Position numbers and translations under genes: made by a program. A stretch of 64,000 nt of DNA, taken from NCBI RefSeq assembly GCF_964019385.1, contig NC_088643.1, positions 5,918,495-5,982,494 on the forward strand, read 5' to 3'. Shown here piece after piece: positions 1 to 9,249 of the stretch. Under the pieces are notes generated by a model. That model was not told where the DNA came from. It saw nothing but the letters and a program-made list of their open reading frames with translations, and made no database searches. Each line of letters begins with the position of its first letter. Position 1 is the first letter of the stretch. The DNA is from Sycon ciliatum. Taxonomy: Eukaryota; Porifera; Calcarea; Leucosolenida; Sycettidae.

Positions 1-451
1 TCGTTACTCACACTTCCTGTGAATCCACACAGGCGGGTGGGACGCAGCCCTCACTGTACCCACACACTTCACGTACAAACTAGCACGCGGGGAGCCCCAA
101 GTCATAAAATATTAACTGGTTTTGAGGGAAAGAGACAAAAGGGAAAAGTCTGAAGAAAAACTCGACTGTCACCACCAGGACTCGAACCAGGGACCCTCGC
201 TTGTAGCCAGCGATGCTCTAACCACTGAGCTATGGTGTAGTCGTCATCCAAGCAGAGACCGTTCAACGTTTTCTTCAGACTTCGTAACTCACACTTCCCG
301 TGAATCCACACAGGCGGGTGGGACGCAGCCCTCACTGTACCCACACACTTCACGTACAAACTAGCACGCGGGGAGCCCCAAGTCATAAAATATTAACTGG
401 TTTTGAGGGAAAGAGACAAACGGGAAAAGTCTGAAGAAAAAATCGACTGAT
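1..451 (-). repeat. tR281 tandem repeat (tRNA-bearing), 1.6 units
   Basis: Head-to-tail repeat with a 281-bp period on the - strand; positions 1 and 282 start the same sequence. It ends in a (TAA)n tract. One tRNA-like module lies at 168-239. The unit has no open frame that persists between copies. Confidence 0.85.
168..239 (-). tRNA. tRNA-like module of tR281 (probably not a decoding tRNA)
   Basis: 72 nt with tRNA geometry. The D stem GCTC/GAGC and anticodon stem TCGCT/AGCGA are perfect, the variable loop has 5 nt, the T stem CCTGG/CCTGG has one mismatch, and the acceptor pairs over its inner 5 bp. A box (TAGCTCAGTGG) and B box (GGTTCGAGTCC) are intact, so Pol III transcription is possible. 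The loop GGCTACA has G where U33 is expected and would present CTA, so a working tRNA is unlikely. Other copies: 1436-1507 (-), 2681-2752 (+), 3066-3137 (+), 3388-3459 (-), 39496-39567, 39777-39848, 40058-40129, 40339-40410 and 41002-41073 (all +). Confidence 0.7.
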
Positions 452-602
452 ATAATAATAATAATAATAATAATAATGTCTCACCGTCCAGGAGCGACAC
501 TGACTCACGCTGCTATCTGGTGCTCACGAGGTGTTTGTCGCGCTGAAAACGGAGCGTCTCTGTAAGTTTGTATCCCTGGTGATGGTCGTGCCTGGAGAGC
601 AC

Positions 603-610
603 TATATAAG
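603..610 (+). promoter_or_regulatory. TATA-like box of RZ479
   Basis: TATATAAG sits 30 nt before the 5' edge of the ribozyme, so a Pol II start 25-35 nt downstream would fall at the ribozyme's 5' side. The box is kept in the full RZ479 units of the nests. Confidence 0.5.
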
Positions 611-640
611 TGGTGCTCTTCAGGCACAATCTTCCTCAGC

Positions 641-703
641 CTACTCAAGCTCAACTGATGAGGGGTGAATTCCCCGAAACACTGTGTATTGAGCAGGGAG
701 TGG
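641..703 (+). ncRNA. Hammerhead ribozyme, RZ479 unit 1
   Basis: Stem I pairs GCUCAA (649-654) with UUGAGC (689-694) and resumes outside an internal loop as CUACUC (641-646) with GAGUGG (698-703). The core CUGAUGA is at 655-661. Stem II is GGGG/CCCC with a 6-nt loop (662-675), then GAA. Stem III is ACA/UGU with a 3-nt loop (679-687), and the cleavage nucleotide is A688. This is the type-I arrangement, with all conserved core bases present. Confidence 0.9.
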
Positions 704-1119
704 TGCTTTCTTGCAGGTTTGCCACGTCGAAGGTTCGATGGACTTCTCGTGTGCTCTGGATGGCAGTCGTGAGTCAGTCAAGTGTCAAGTAAAGTCGGCG
801 GAATAGCGCGAGCTCCGGTGTGGGGAGCAAACCCTTTTCTTACAAATCATCGCCGAGGTCGCAACCACTACTTCGTACTGTTGTGCCCAGCGCGGGCTTG
901 CGACTAGTTGGTTTGGAGGTGACAGCGTTGCGAATGACCGAGGGTCCTCGACGTCTGTCTCACCGTCCAGGAGCGACACTGACTCACGCTGCTATTTGGT
1001 GCTCACGAGGTGTTTGTCGCGCTGAAAACGGAGCGTCTCTGTAAGTTTGTATCCCTGGTGATGGTCGTGCCTGGAGAGCACTATATAAGTGGTGCTCTTC
1101 AGGCACAATCTTCCTCAGC

Positions 1120-1182
1120 CTACTCAAGCTCAACTGATGAGGGGTGAATTCCCCGAAACACTGTGTATTGAGCAGGGAGTGG
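1120..1182 (+). ncRNA. Hammerhead ribozyme, RZ479 unit 2
   Basis: Same core and stems as the copy 479 bp upstream. A transcript crossing both units would self-cleave to a 479-nt monomer. Confidence 0.9.
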
Positions 1183-1380
1183 TGCTTTCTTGCAGGTTTG
1201 CCGAGTCGAAGGTTCGATGGACTTCTCGTGTGCTCTGGATGGCAGTCGTGAGTCAGTCAAGTGTCAAGTAAAGTCGGCGGAATAGCGCGAGCTCCGGTGT
1301 GGGGAGCAAACCCTTTTCTTACAAATCATCGCCGAGGTCGCAACCACTACTTCGTAATAATAATAATAATAATAATAATA

Positions 1381-1535
1381 TTAACTGGTTTGAGGGAAAG
1401 AGACAAACGGGAAAAGTCTGAAGAAAAAATTGACTGTCACCACCAGGACTCGAACCAGGGACCCTCGCTTGTAGCCAGCGATGCTCTAACCACTGAGCTA
1501 TGGTGTAGTCGTCATCCCAGCAGAGGCCGTTCAAT
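1381..1535 (-). repeat. tR281 fragment
   Basis: Single partial unit with its tRNA-like module at 1436-1507 (-), cut on the right by the PLE-1 fragment. Confidence 0.8.
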
Positions 1536-2046
1536 ATTAACCGCGGATTCGACATCAGATGGGAGATCAAGGATAGAGCACCTTCGTACAGTAACATCAG
1601 CAAGAAGTGTGGCCTATGCTTAACCGAAAAGTTCCACATCCTGAAAGCTTCAAAAGCTACCTCCCTAAACAAGAGAAGTGAGCTGGTATCTAAATGCCCT
1701 CACCAGCGCAAGTTTCTGCTGGCCACCCCTATTACATAGACAGCTATGACCGCTGCGGGGTTTTTGACGCGTGATTGCAGGGGTTTGTGTGCGCTTAGAT
1801 TTGTCATACGAACGCAGATGCCTGTGTATACGTGTGGACATGTGTCTATAGGTGTGTGCATATGCGTGTGTGCGTGTGTTTGTGCGTGTGCGAGTTAGGG
1901 TGTTGTGGGTGGGTGGGTGTCCTGTGTGTGCGTGCGCCCGTGTGCAAGTTAGGGTGTTGTGGGTGAGTGTATGTGTGTGTTAGTGTGTGCGTGTATGTGT
2001 GTATGTGTGTATGTGTGTGTGGGTGTTACTATGTGTGTGCGTGTTA

Positions 2047-2088
<42 letters not shown>

Positions 2089-2395
2089 AGCGACATTAAG
2101 CGCGTACTTGTTAGTGCTAGACCTGCGCCTACTGCATCTGCCTCTGAAATAGCCCGTCCCTGTATACATTCTCGCGATTACTCCTCTCGCTATCGTATTA
2201 TCACACCTCTCTCCACTTAGATATACCAGCGCTGCCTCCTATTCCATTATCGTTGTCTGATGATTGGTTCAGCCATGAAACTCGGAGTCACAACGGAATA
2301 AATTTGCCAAGGTTTTCATTGTGTGCCTTTGTGTACGCCGCTCTGCCTGAATCAGGCATTGAGCACTCTTGCAGAACCAAAGCATATTGCCTCTG
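1536..2395 (+). mobile_element. PLE-1, 5'-truncated Penelope-like copy
   Basis: Holds the last ~65 codons of the PLE-1 ORF (stop at 1737-1739), a GT-rich 3' UTR (about 1853-2090), a hammerhead at 2251-2295 and the native 3' end at about 2395, followed directly by (TAA)n. It is nearly identical to the longer copy at 34751-37500, so both are recent. The GT-rich stretch occurs in both copies and is therefore part of the element. Confidence 0.8.
2251..2295 (+). ncRNA. Hammerhead ribozyme in PLE-1 3' UTR
   Basis: Stem I CGUUGU/ACAACG, core CUGAUGA (2257-2263), short stem II UGG/CCA, then GAA, stem III ACU/AGU and a GUC cleavage triplet. Hammerheads in PLEs are established for many animals. Confidence 0.88.
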
Positions 2396-2413
2396 TAATA
2401 ATAATAATAATAA

Positions 2414-3193
2414 TTTATTAACTGGCTTGAGGGAAAGAGACAAACGGGAAAAGTCTGAAGAAAAAATTGACTGTCAATAATAATAATAATAATAATAAGT
2501 TTGTCTCTTTCCCTCAAACCAGTCAATATTTTATGACTTGGGGCTCCCCGCGTACTAGTTTGTACGTGAAGTGTGTGGGTTACAGTGAGGGCTGCGTCCC
2601 ACCCGCCTGTTTGGATTCACAGGAAGTGTGAGTTACGAAGTCTGAAGAAAATGTTGAACGGCCTCTGCTGGGATGACGACTACACCATAGCTCAGTGGTT
2701 AGAGCATCGCTGGCTACAAGCGAGGGTCCCTGGTTCGAGTCCTGGTGGTGACAGTCAATTTTTTCTTCAGACTTTTCCCGTTTGTCTCTTTCCCTCAAAC
2801 CAGTCAATAATAATAATAATAATAATATTAACTGGTTTGAGGGAAAGATATAATAATAATAATTTTTTCTTCAGACTTTTCCCGTTTGTCTCTTTCCCTC
2901 AAACCAGTTAATATTTTATGACTTGGGGCTCCCCGCGTGCTAGTTTGTACGTGAAGTGTGTGGGTTACAGTGAGGGCTGCGTCCCACCCGCCTGTGTGGA
3001 TTCACAGGAAGTGTGAGTTACGAAGTCTGAAGAAAATGTTGAACGGCCTCTGCTGGGATGACGACTACACCATAGCTCAGTGGTTAGAGCATCGCTGGCT
3101 ACAAGCGAGGGTCCCTGGTTCGAGTCCTGGTGGTGACAGTCAATTTTTTTCTTCAGACTTTTCCCGTTTGTCTCTTTCCCTCAAACCAGTTAA
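2414..3193. repeat. Cluster of tR281 pieces split by TAA tracts
   Basis: Four pieces in both orientations: 2414-2476 (-), 2499-2806 (+, tRNA-like module 2681-2752), 2828-2849 (-) and 2863-3193 (+, module 3066-3137). They are separated by (TAA)n at 2477-2498, 2807-2827 and 2851-2862. Unlike R4, tR281 appears in both orientations relative to TAA. Confidence 0.8.
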
Positions 3194-3211
3194 AATAATA
3201 ATAATAATAAT

Positions 3212-3308
3212 TTAGGAATGGGTTTGCTCCCACACTGGAGCTCCAGTGCTCCAGTGTGGGAGCAAACCCATTCCTAAACAAAATCATCGCCGAAGTCGCA
3301 ACCTCTAT
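3212..3308. repeat. Short inverted RZ479 end fragment
   Basis: The end of RZ479 (matching the sequence around 5405-5465) appears as a - then + hairpin of roughly 40-bp arms centred near 3241. It is bounded by (TAA)n on both sides. Confidence 0.65.
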
Positions 3309-3332
3309 TTAATAATAATAATAATAATAATA

Positions 3333-3676
<344 letters not shown>

Positions 3677-4858
3677 GCTATTGGGCGCGTGTTGATGGTA
3701 TCCTGGACATGCAGCTCTCGTTTTCCTGTTTCAGATCCCAGACAATGCGTCCTGAAACGGAAGGCTTTCTCATTGCTTGCCAGGATCAGGTGATTGCCAC
3801 GAGAAACAATATGCGCCATATCCACAAGAGGCATGATGTCGTGGACCTCTGTCGTGTATGTGGTGCGCCCGGAGAAAATATGGACCACATCATCGCCTGC
3901 TGTCCAGCCCTGGCACGGACTGCATACATTGCCCGGCATAACTTTGTGGTCCAGGCCCTGCATCGTGCGCTGTGTAAGCAGCATGGGTTACCCAGCAGTA
4001 AGCAGCTGGTGCAGGTCACAAGTTCTGCCAGTTGCAAGCTTATGTGGGAGATTTCCATTCCCACAGATCGAGTAATAAAAGCGAACAGACCAGGCCTGGT
4101 GCTGGTTCTGGATGATCGGGCACTGCTCTTGGACGTCAGTGTCCCATTGGACCACAGGGTCAATGAGAAGGTGCAGGAGAAGATCAGCAAATACCTGCCC
4201 TTGGCAGCAGAGCTGAGGAGGATCTGGAACAAAAAGATAACTATTGTTCCAGTTATCATTGGTGCTCTGGGTGGTGTGTCAGGAACGAGCCGCAGCCACA
4301 TCTTAAGCCTTGGGCTCCACGCGTCCGTGATCCAGCGGCTGCAGCAATGTGCTATTCTGGGCACCCTGAGAATTGTGCGGTCGGTGACTGGTCATGGATG
4401 GGAGAGTGGCATGGTCGGAACGGTCGGTTGACCTTATGTTAGCCTGCCCGTAATGTCTCGTTGTGTCTCAGTCTGTGTGTTTTATGATTGTGGTGCATCA
4501 TGTGCTGTGTGAAGAGCCGAGAGGCGTGAATTTCTGCCATATGCCCCCAGTCATGTATTGTCTTTCTCTGCATATGCCGTTTTATCTCGTCTGAGTTTGT
4601 GTTGCTTGGAGTGTCCCATGTGCAGCATGCTTGGTGTTTACTACTTGAGTAGTTCTGTTATACATGACTGTGATTTTTTGTGAGTATCGAAGTTGGTATA
4701 CTTGAATTTTCTCTCATGAAGTTTATCAAAATTTGGTTCAGGATTTTCTTTTATCTTCATTGATTGGTGCTTCACCCTTGGGTCATATGGATCCCGGTGC
4801 TGTGCTTCATGCCTCCTTTCAAGCTTTCTTTTTCTGCTTTGGGAGTGAATAAAGTCGT
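3677..4858 (+). mobile_element. R4-a LINE, 5'-truncated copy
   Basis: Carries about the last 250 codons of the R4-a ORF (3677-4431) with the CCHC region and restriction-like endonuclease, then the 427-bp 3' UTR ending at an AATAAA-like site and (TAA)n. The 5' break falls directly against the long TAA tract, as expected for 5' truncation during target-primed reverse transcription. In the RPD motif the D is replaced by G (RPGLVLVLDD), so the endonuclease of this copy is probably dead. Confidence 0.85.
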
Positions 4859-5234
4859 CATAATAATAATAATAATAATACGAAGTAGTGGTTGCGACTT
4901 CGGCGATGATTTGTAAGAAAGGGTTTGCTCCCCACACCGGAGCTCGCGCAATTCCGCCGACTTTACTTGACACTTGACTGACTCACGACTGCCATCCAGA
5001 GCACACGAGAAGTCCATCGAGCCTTCGACTCGGCAAACCTGCAAGAAAGCACCACTCCCTGCTCCCTGTCTGTCTCACCGTCCAGGAGCGACACTGACTC
5101 ACGCTGCTATCTGGTGTTCACAAGGTGTTTGTCGCGCTGGAAACGGAGCGTCTCTGTAAGTTTGTATCCCTGGTGATGTTTGTGCCTGGAGAGCACTATA
5201 TAAGTGGTGCTCTTCAGGCACAATCTTCCTCAGC

Positions 5235-5297
5235 CTACTCAAGCTCAACTGATGAGGGGTGAATTCCCCGAAACACTGTGTATTGAGCAGGGAGTGG
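5235..5297 (+). ncRNA. Hammerhead ribozyme, RZ479
   Basis: All core bases and stems as in the copy at 641-703. Confidence 0.9.
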
Positions 5298-5712
5298 TGC
5301 TTTCTTGCAGGTTTGCCGAGTCGAAGGCTCGATGGACTTCTCGTGTGCTCTGGATGGCAGTCGTGAGTCAGTCAAGTGTCAAGTAAAGTCGGCGGAATTG
5401 CGCGAGCTCCGGTGTGGGGAGCAAACCCTTTCTTACAAATCATCGCCGAAGTCGCAACCACTACTTCGTACTGTTGTGCCCAGCGCGGGCTTGCGACTAG
5501 TTGGTTTGGCGGTGACAGCGTTGCGAATGACCGAGGGTCCTCGACGTCTGTCTCACCGTCCAGGAGCGACACTGACTCACGCTGCTATCTGGTGTTCACA
5601 AGGTGTTTGTCGCGCTGGAAACGGAGCGTCTCTGTAAGTTTGTATCCCTGGTGATGTTTGTGCCTGGAGAGCACTATATAAGTGGTGCTCTTCAGGCACA
5701 ATCTTCCTCAGC

Positions 5713-5775
5713 CTACTCAAGCTCAACTGATGAGGGGTGAATTCCCCGAAACACTGTGTATTGAGCAGGGAGTGG
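5713..5775 (+). ncRNA. Hammerhead ribozyme, RZ479
   Basis: Second unit of the array; lies 478 bp from its neighbour. Confidence 0.9.
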
Positions 5776-5910
5776 TGCTTTCTTGCAGGTTTGCCGAGTC
5801 GAAGGCTCGATGGACTTCTCGTGTGCTCTGGATGGCAGTCGTGAGTCAGTCAAGTGTCAAGTAAAGTCGGCGGAATTGCGCGAGCTCCGGTGTGGGGAGC
5901 AAACCCTTTC

Positions 5911-5967
<57 letters not shown>

Positions 5968-6023
5968 GCTATAAAGAGAACAAATTCTGCTGTCATCGCC
6001 ACACTACAACAAAATAATGAAGG

Positions 6024-6064
6024 TTTACCAAAATCGATTTTCTTGTCACAATCATCAGTGGAAA
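6024..6064 (-). ncRNA. Hammerhead ribozyme in PLE-2 3' UTR
   Basis: On the - strand: core CUGAUGA (6058-6052), stem II UUG/CAA with a tiny loop, then GAA, stem III AAU/AUU with a CG loop, and cleavage after U. Stem I pairs CCA with UGG, then UUU with AAA past a one-base bulge. Confidence 0.8.
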
Positions 6065-6264
6065 GCCGTGACTGAAGAATAACCATGCCAAATCAATAAT
6101 ATATATATATTTAATAAATGTGTTACGAGAACAAAACAAAGTGCTAAAAATAGAATGAGGGAAGGTGAGACAATAGAAGTAAAGTGAGAGCTAAGTGCAA
6201 CAGGGGTGAGGAACTAATTGCAACGCTAGAACTGTGTAGTTAGACAAACAATCATGCTGTGCAC

Positions 6265-6630
6265 CTACGAAAACAATCTTAACGCAACTACATGTTTCTT
6301 CTGATCAGGCTTATGCAAACGAATACAAACAGCCTCAAGTACTTTCAACTGACTAGCGTTACGTGCACGACAAAGAACAGAAAAACTAAAATCATCATAC
6401 ACCTGCAGACACTTAGGGTGAGACAACAGATGAAGAAAAACGGCAGACTTCTTACGATCACAATCACCATCCAATTCCTCGTCTCCACCAACCGCAACCT
6501 CGTCCCCCGTCTCATCTTCCAACTCGTCCTCAGTGTCGTCCTCCGTGTCATTCTCCTCATCACCACCGATCGGTCCCAGGCTCCCTTCACGTTGCTGAAC
6601 CTCTGTTCGTTGACTCCTCCTTTGATCTGA
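6265..6630 (-). CDS. PLE-2 ORF fragment, C-terminal GIY-YIG endonuclease
   Basis: Encodes the C-terminal part of a Penelope-type GIY-YIG endonuclease. Visible are the S-A-V-F-L-H-L block (like the conserved S-x-x-x-x-H-L), the F-S-V-L-C-R-A-R segment, and the terminal helix L-x-V-L-E-A-V-C-I-R ending in L-R-L-F-S and a stop. The same terminal pattern closes the ORFs of PLE-3 and PLE-4 in this window. An acidic D/E-rich linker precedes it. The domain would nick DNA for target priming. The frame has no start of its own because this copy is truncated. Confidence 0.65.
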   Translation of the reverse strand, partial: SDQRRSQRTEVQQREGSLGPIGGDEENDTEDDTEDELEDETGDEVAVGGDEELDGDCDRKKSAVFLHLLSHPKCLQVYDDFSFSVLCRARNASQLKVLEAVCIRLHKPDQKKHVVALRLFS

Positions 6631-7330
6631 ACGCACGTATCAAGCAGCACGTCCCACTGCACATGCTGACTGGCTCGGCACGGGCACTGCGACCCAAACG
6701 CGGCAGGCCACCTAAGAACCCTCGACCAGAGCCATCGTTAGCACAATTGCCGTCGACGGCAATAGTGCCTCCATTACCCGTATCGAGAGCCGTGGAGATG
6801 GATAATGTGCACATTGTCACTAACGTTATAACACAATGCACCATAACAACACAAGAAAGTACACCACAACAACATCCAGCTCAAGACCAAAGTGGACGCT
6901 GCGGCGAGGTGATCATGGTGGTGCCCCCATCGCCATCGTTGCCGTTGCCTCCCCCAGAACCGCCACCTGCATCTGCCATCGGCAGTGCTGGGGCTGAGTC
7001 TGTGGTGTCGCTGGCACGGGCAAATATGGATGAGGTAAGCACTGAACATGAACTAGAAGAAAGAAAGCTGAAGGAAACGGAATTCAACAGAGAAAACAAC
7101 ACGATCAACATTCAAAGACCTAGACGATCAACGGCTAATTATTCAATGAATTATTACAGTACTGGATGTCAAGCACCGGCGAAGACACTGGGAACAGAAG
7201 ATTTGGCAACAACAGGAACAACAACAATGGTAACAAATTACCATCAAGATCAAAGGAGGAGTCAACGAACAGAGGTTCAGCAACGTGAAGCGAGCCTGGG
7301 ACCGATCGGTGGTGATGAGGAGAATGACAC
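6624..7330 (+). CDS. PLE-2 ORF fragment with AT-hook inside GIY-YIG domain
   Basis: Inverted upstream part of the same ORF. It begins with a block reading R-I-K-Q-H-V-P, which matches the conserved R-(I/V)-K-x-H segment of PLE GIY-YIG domains. An AT-hook core follows (PKRGRPPK, about 6690-6715), then roughly 200 residues of low-complexity Pro/Thr/Gln/Glu sequence, then the acidic linker shared with the fragment at 6265-6630. The AT-hook plus linker is therefore an insertion within the endonuclease. AT-hooks bind the minor groove of AT-rich DNA; a role in choosing TAA targets is inference. From 7335 the frame runs into HD591 sequence and is not native. Confidence 0.6.
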
Positions 7331-7334
7331 GGAG

Positions 7335-7969
7335 GAGTTACTCTTAACTCGTATCCATATGTCCTTTTCTCTTCTACATTTATTTATGGCTCAACATCCG
7401 AGTTTCATATTGCACACCTGATGAGCCGTCACGAACCATACGGCGAAACGTACGACGTGTGAAACAACTTGTTTTGTAGTCAACTAGTCCATCACAATGT
7501 CATGCATGAGGAGTACTGTAGGAGTTTGGCTTTCGGCTTGTACAATTCGTTTTCGCAAAGCTTCCCTTTCTTTACTTATCTTTGATATTTATGACCCACC
7601 CAAGTTGGGTGGTGTGCTGCTTTGCTGCTTCGAATTGTAGTTAGACCGCTTTGTCAAATATCGTACTGGTCTCGTCATCGTCCAGTAACAATCGACATTC
7701 TTTGTTCCGTTGGGACTGTAGCTTTTGCTCGTTTTCGTTGCGCTTGCCTTCCCCTCTTTGGTCTTTCCATAACCTTGAACCTTCCAAGTTGGAAGGCTGT
7801 CGGTTAGCGCTACGGAGATGTGTTGAAGCTAGGTGTCAGGACGTCGAATGTTTCAGTACTCTGTCAGTTTTGTGCCTAGTTATTGCACTTTCTGACTGTA
7901 TAAAGTATCATGTTACAGTGATGGAGAGTTACTCTTAACTCGTATCCATATGTCCTTTTCTCTTCTACA
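7335..7969 (+). repeat. HD591 element with hammerhead-like motif, 1.1 units
   Basis: The sequence GAGTTACTCTTAACTCG recurs at 7335 and 7926, a 591-bp period, and the right end abuts (TAA)n. It carries a hammerhead-like motif at 7413-7461. No coding frame is conserved with the other HD591 copies (22000-22306, 41152-41804, 42872-43052). It could be the terminal repeat of a PLE or an independent retrozyme-like unit. Confidence 0.65.
7413..7461 (+). ncRNA. Hammerhead-like motif of HD591 (degenerate)
   Basis: Core CUGAUGA at 7418-7424, a perfect 5-bp stem II (GCCGU/ACGGC), GAA, then a stem III of CG/CG. Stem I is CACAC/GUGUG. The closing pair of stem III next to the cleavage site is A-A instead of A-U, so activity is doubtful. 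Confidence 0.6.
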
Positions 7970-7985
7970 ATAATAATAATAATAA

Positions 7986-8159
7986 TTAATAATTCTTCGT
8001 CTCCGTCTCGTCTCCGTCTCCGTCGCCATCGGGACGTGGAGAGTCGACGCCAGGAGGGTCGCTGCCCTCCTCGGGACGTGGAGAGTCGGCGCCAGAGGGG
8101 TCGCTGCCCTCCTCGGGGGTGTCCTCCCCGTCGGCGCTGGCTGCGGCGACCCGAGCACG
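7986..8159 (-). other. GC-rich coding-like fragment between TAA tracts
   Basis: About 170 bp, bounded by TAA on both sides and unlike any other family here. On the - strand it reads open as two copies of a repeat (PEEGSDPxGxDSPR) followed by an acidic D/G/E/T run and a stop in the TAA tract. It is probably a truncated retroelement coding fragment of unknown origin. Confidence 0.4.
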
Positions 8160-8187
8160 ATAATAATAATATTATAGCGATGCCGCT

Positions 8188-9249
8188 ATGCCGCCATGCT
8201 GCACGTGCGGAAAGGCCTCGACCTGTTCAGGCTGCAAATGCGCCAAAGCTGGACGTCAATGTACTAACTGCTCCGCCAATCGCCATGGAACGTGTCGTAA
8301 CTCCTGTCGCTCAACGTCGTCACAGACGGCCGGCAGCGCTGCTGCCGCCTCTCATCTGGCTTTCTCTTCATCGTGCCCAGTACCCTCCGCCGTGAATACT
8401 CGAAATTCAAGAACTCGAAATTCGAATGTTCAAGGAGTGTCTCAAATATCGGCCTCCTCTTCCTGCCACGATGGTCGCGGAAACCCTTCTACCACGTCCT
8501 CACAACCCAGCGGTGCTGCCGCGGAGACGTCTGTTTCATCCTCATGCCCCGCTGCGGCTTCTGGCTCAGGCACTCAAACTCCCCAGGTTCGAAACTCCCA
8601 AGAGAATTCTCAGCCGCCTTCCGGTACGCACAGCACTGGGGATGCGCACGCCCTGGACTACTCTGCCATTTCATCTCAGGACATTGACCTGCTTGCGAAC
8701 TTGGACGCCTCTCAGCCACCTGATCGACTCCCTGACGCTGCACCAGCCCTAAACTGCCAGCCGTTCACCTGGGCTTCCGTCCCATCATCGCAGTTTGAGC
8801 AAGCCCTGGAGCACGCGAGAGAAGTTGTCGTCAACTGGCGTCGCAACATTTTTGCAATACCATCTGGAAAAGCAGGCTGTGCGTTCTTGGAGGAGCAGGC
8901 TCGTCTCCTGCAACTCCTGTCCCCTGACACACCTCAGGAACGCATTGCTCTGAAAGCTGCTATGGTGTTTCCGCCGCTTCTCCTGCAGAAACCTTTCCGG
9001 ACATCAAAGGCTGCTGATCATGTCCGCTGCTTGCAGCGTCGACTCCAACTATGGAAAGATGGTGATATCACTTCCCTGCTCCACGAGGGTCGGCAGATCC
9101 AAGACCACCTACCATCTGGTCCTCTCCAGCGGTCTGATGACGCAGCGGTGAAAGGCTTTACCCGTCTCATGCTCGCGGGCAAAGTGAAAGCAGCAATTCG
9201 TTGCCTGCACACCTCAGGCAGGGGGGGGCGTCCTTCCCTTGCAGGCTGA
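8188..9249 (+). CDS. RLE-1 ORF, N-terminal part (CXC-type DNA-binding region)
   Basis: 353 codons. Residues 4-40 form a cysteine-rich block (C-T-C-G-K-A-x-x-C, C-K-C-A-K-A-G, C-x-x-C, C-x-x-x-C) like the CXC/tesmin-type fold that binds DNA; in this element it could serve target recognition. Ser/Pro-rich sequence follows, then a helical region (from about residue 210) ending in a block reading K-V-K-A-A-I-R-C-L. The frame stops shortly after a G8 run (9221-9228). Removing one G lets it continue into the RT frame with a sensible G-G-V-L-P-L junction. The split is thus a single-base slip, a sequencing error, or a programmed shift; the last is least likely. Confidence 0.7.
   Translation: MPPCCTCGKASTCSGCKCAKAGRQCTNCSANRHGTCRNSCRSTSSQTAGSAAAASHLAFSSSCPVPSAVNTRNSRTRNSNVQGVSQISASSSCHDGRGNPSTTSSQPSGAAAETSVSSSCPAAASGSGTQTPQVRNSQENSQPPSGTHSTGDAHALDYSAISSQDIDLLANLDASQPPDRLPDAAPALNCQPFTWASVPSSQFEQALEHAREVVVNWRRNIFAIPSGKAGCAFLEEQARLLQLLSPDTPQERIALKAAMVFPPLLLQKPFRTSKAADHVRCLQRRLQLWKDGDITSLLHEGRQIQDHLPSGPLQRSDDAAVKGFTRLMLAGKVKAAIRCLHTSGRGGRPSLAG

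Larger units (their letters stand above)
476..1355 (+). repeat. RZ479 retrozyme-like tandem array, 1.8 units
   Basis: Two head-to-tail units with a 479-bp period, flanked on both sides by (TAA)n. Each unit holds a TATATAAG box (603-610, 1082-1089) and, about 31 nt further on, a complete hammerhead ribozyme (641-703, 1120-1182). No conserved coding frame is evident. Non-autonomous, circular-RNA-type retroelements (retrozymes) of plants and animals have this build: a few hundred bp, tandem, one hammerhead per unit. Confidence 0.8.
4881..5913. repeat. RZ479 array with inverted left end
   Basis: A - strand partial unit (4881-5067) is joined to 1.8 + strand units (5068-5913, 478-bp period), flanked by (TAA)n. 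Hammerheads lie at 5235-5297 and 5713-5775 (+), TATA-like boxes about 31 nt before each. Variants private to this array (GGCTCGATGG, AATTGCGCG, GATGTTTGTG) recur in its units and, where covered, in the inverted piece, pointing to one template for the whole array. Confidence 0.82.
5968..7334 (-). mobile_element. PLE-2, Penelope-like element with AT-hook, inverted 5' part
   Basis: The 3' part runs on the - strand: the ORF C-terminus (6265-6630), a 3' UTR, a hammerhead (6024-6064), then the TAA tract. The upstream coding part (about 6624-7330) is inverted to the + strand, and a short coding stretch is present in both halves. This layout resembles the inverted 5' portions often seen in Penelope insertions. 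It is 5'-truncated and not functional as it stands. Confidence 0.7.

Noticed and set aside
168-239. Functional tRNA gene
   Set aside because: The U33 position is G and the apparent anticodon is CTA; it recurs as part of a tandem mobile repeat. Kept as a tRNA-like module only.
610-792. 60-codon ORF (MVLFRHN...) recurring in almost every RZ479 unit
   Set aside because: It passes straight through the hammerhead, and its conservation follows from the repeat and ribozyme. No codon-level constraint or domain seen.
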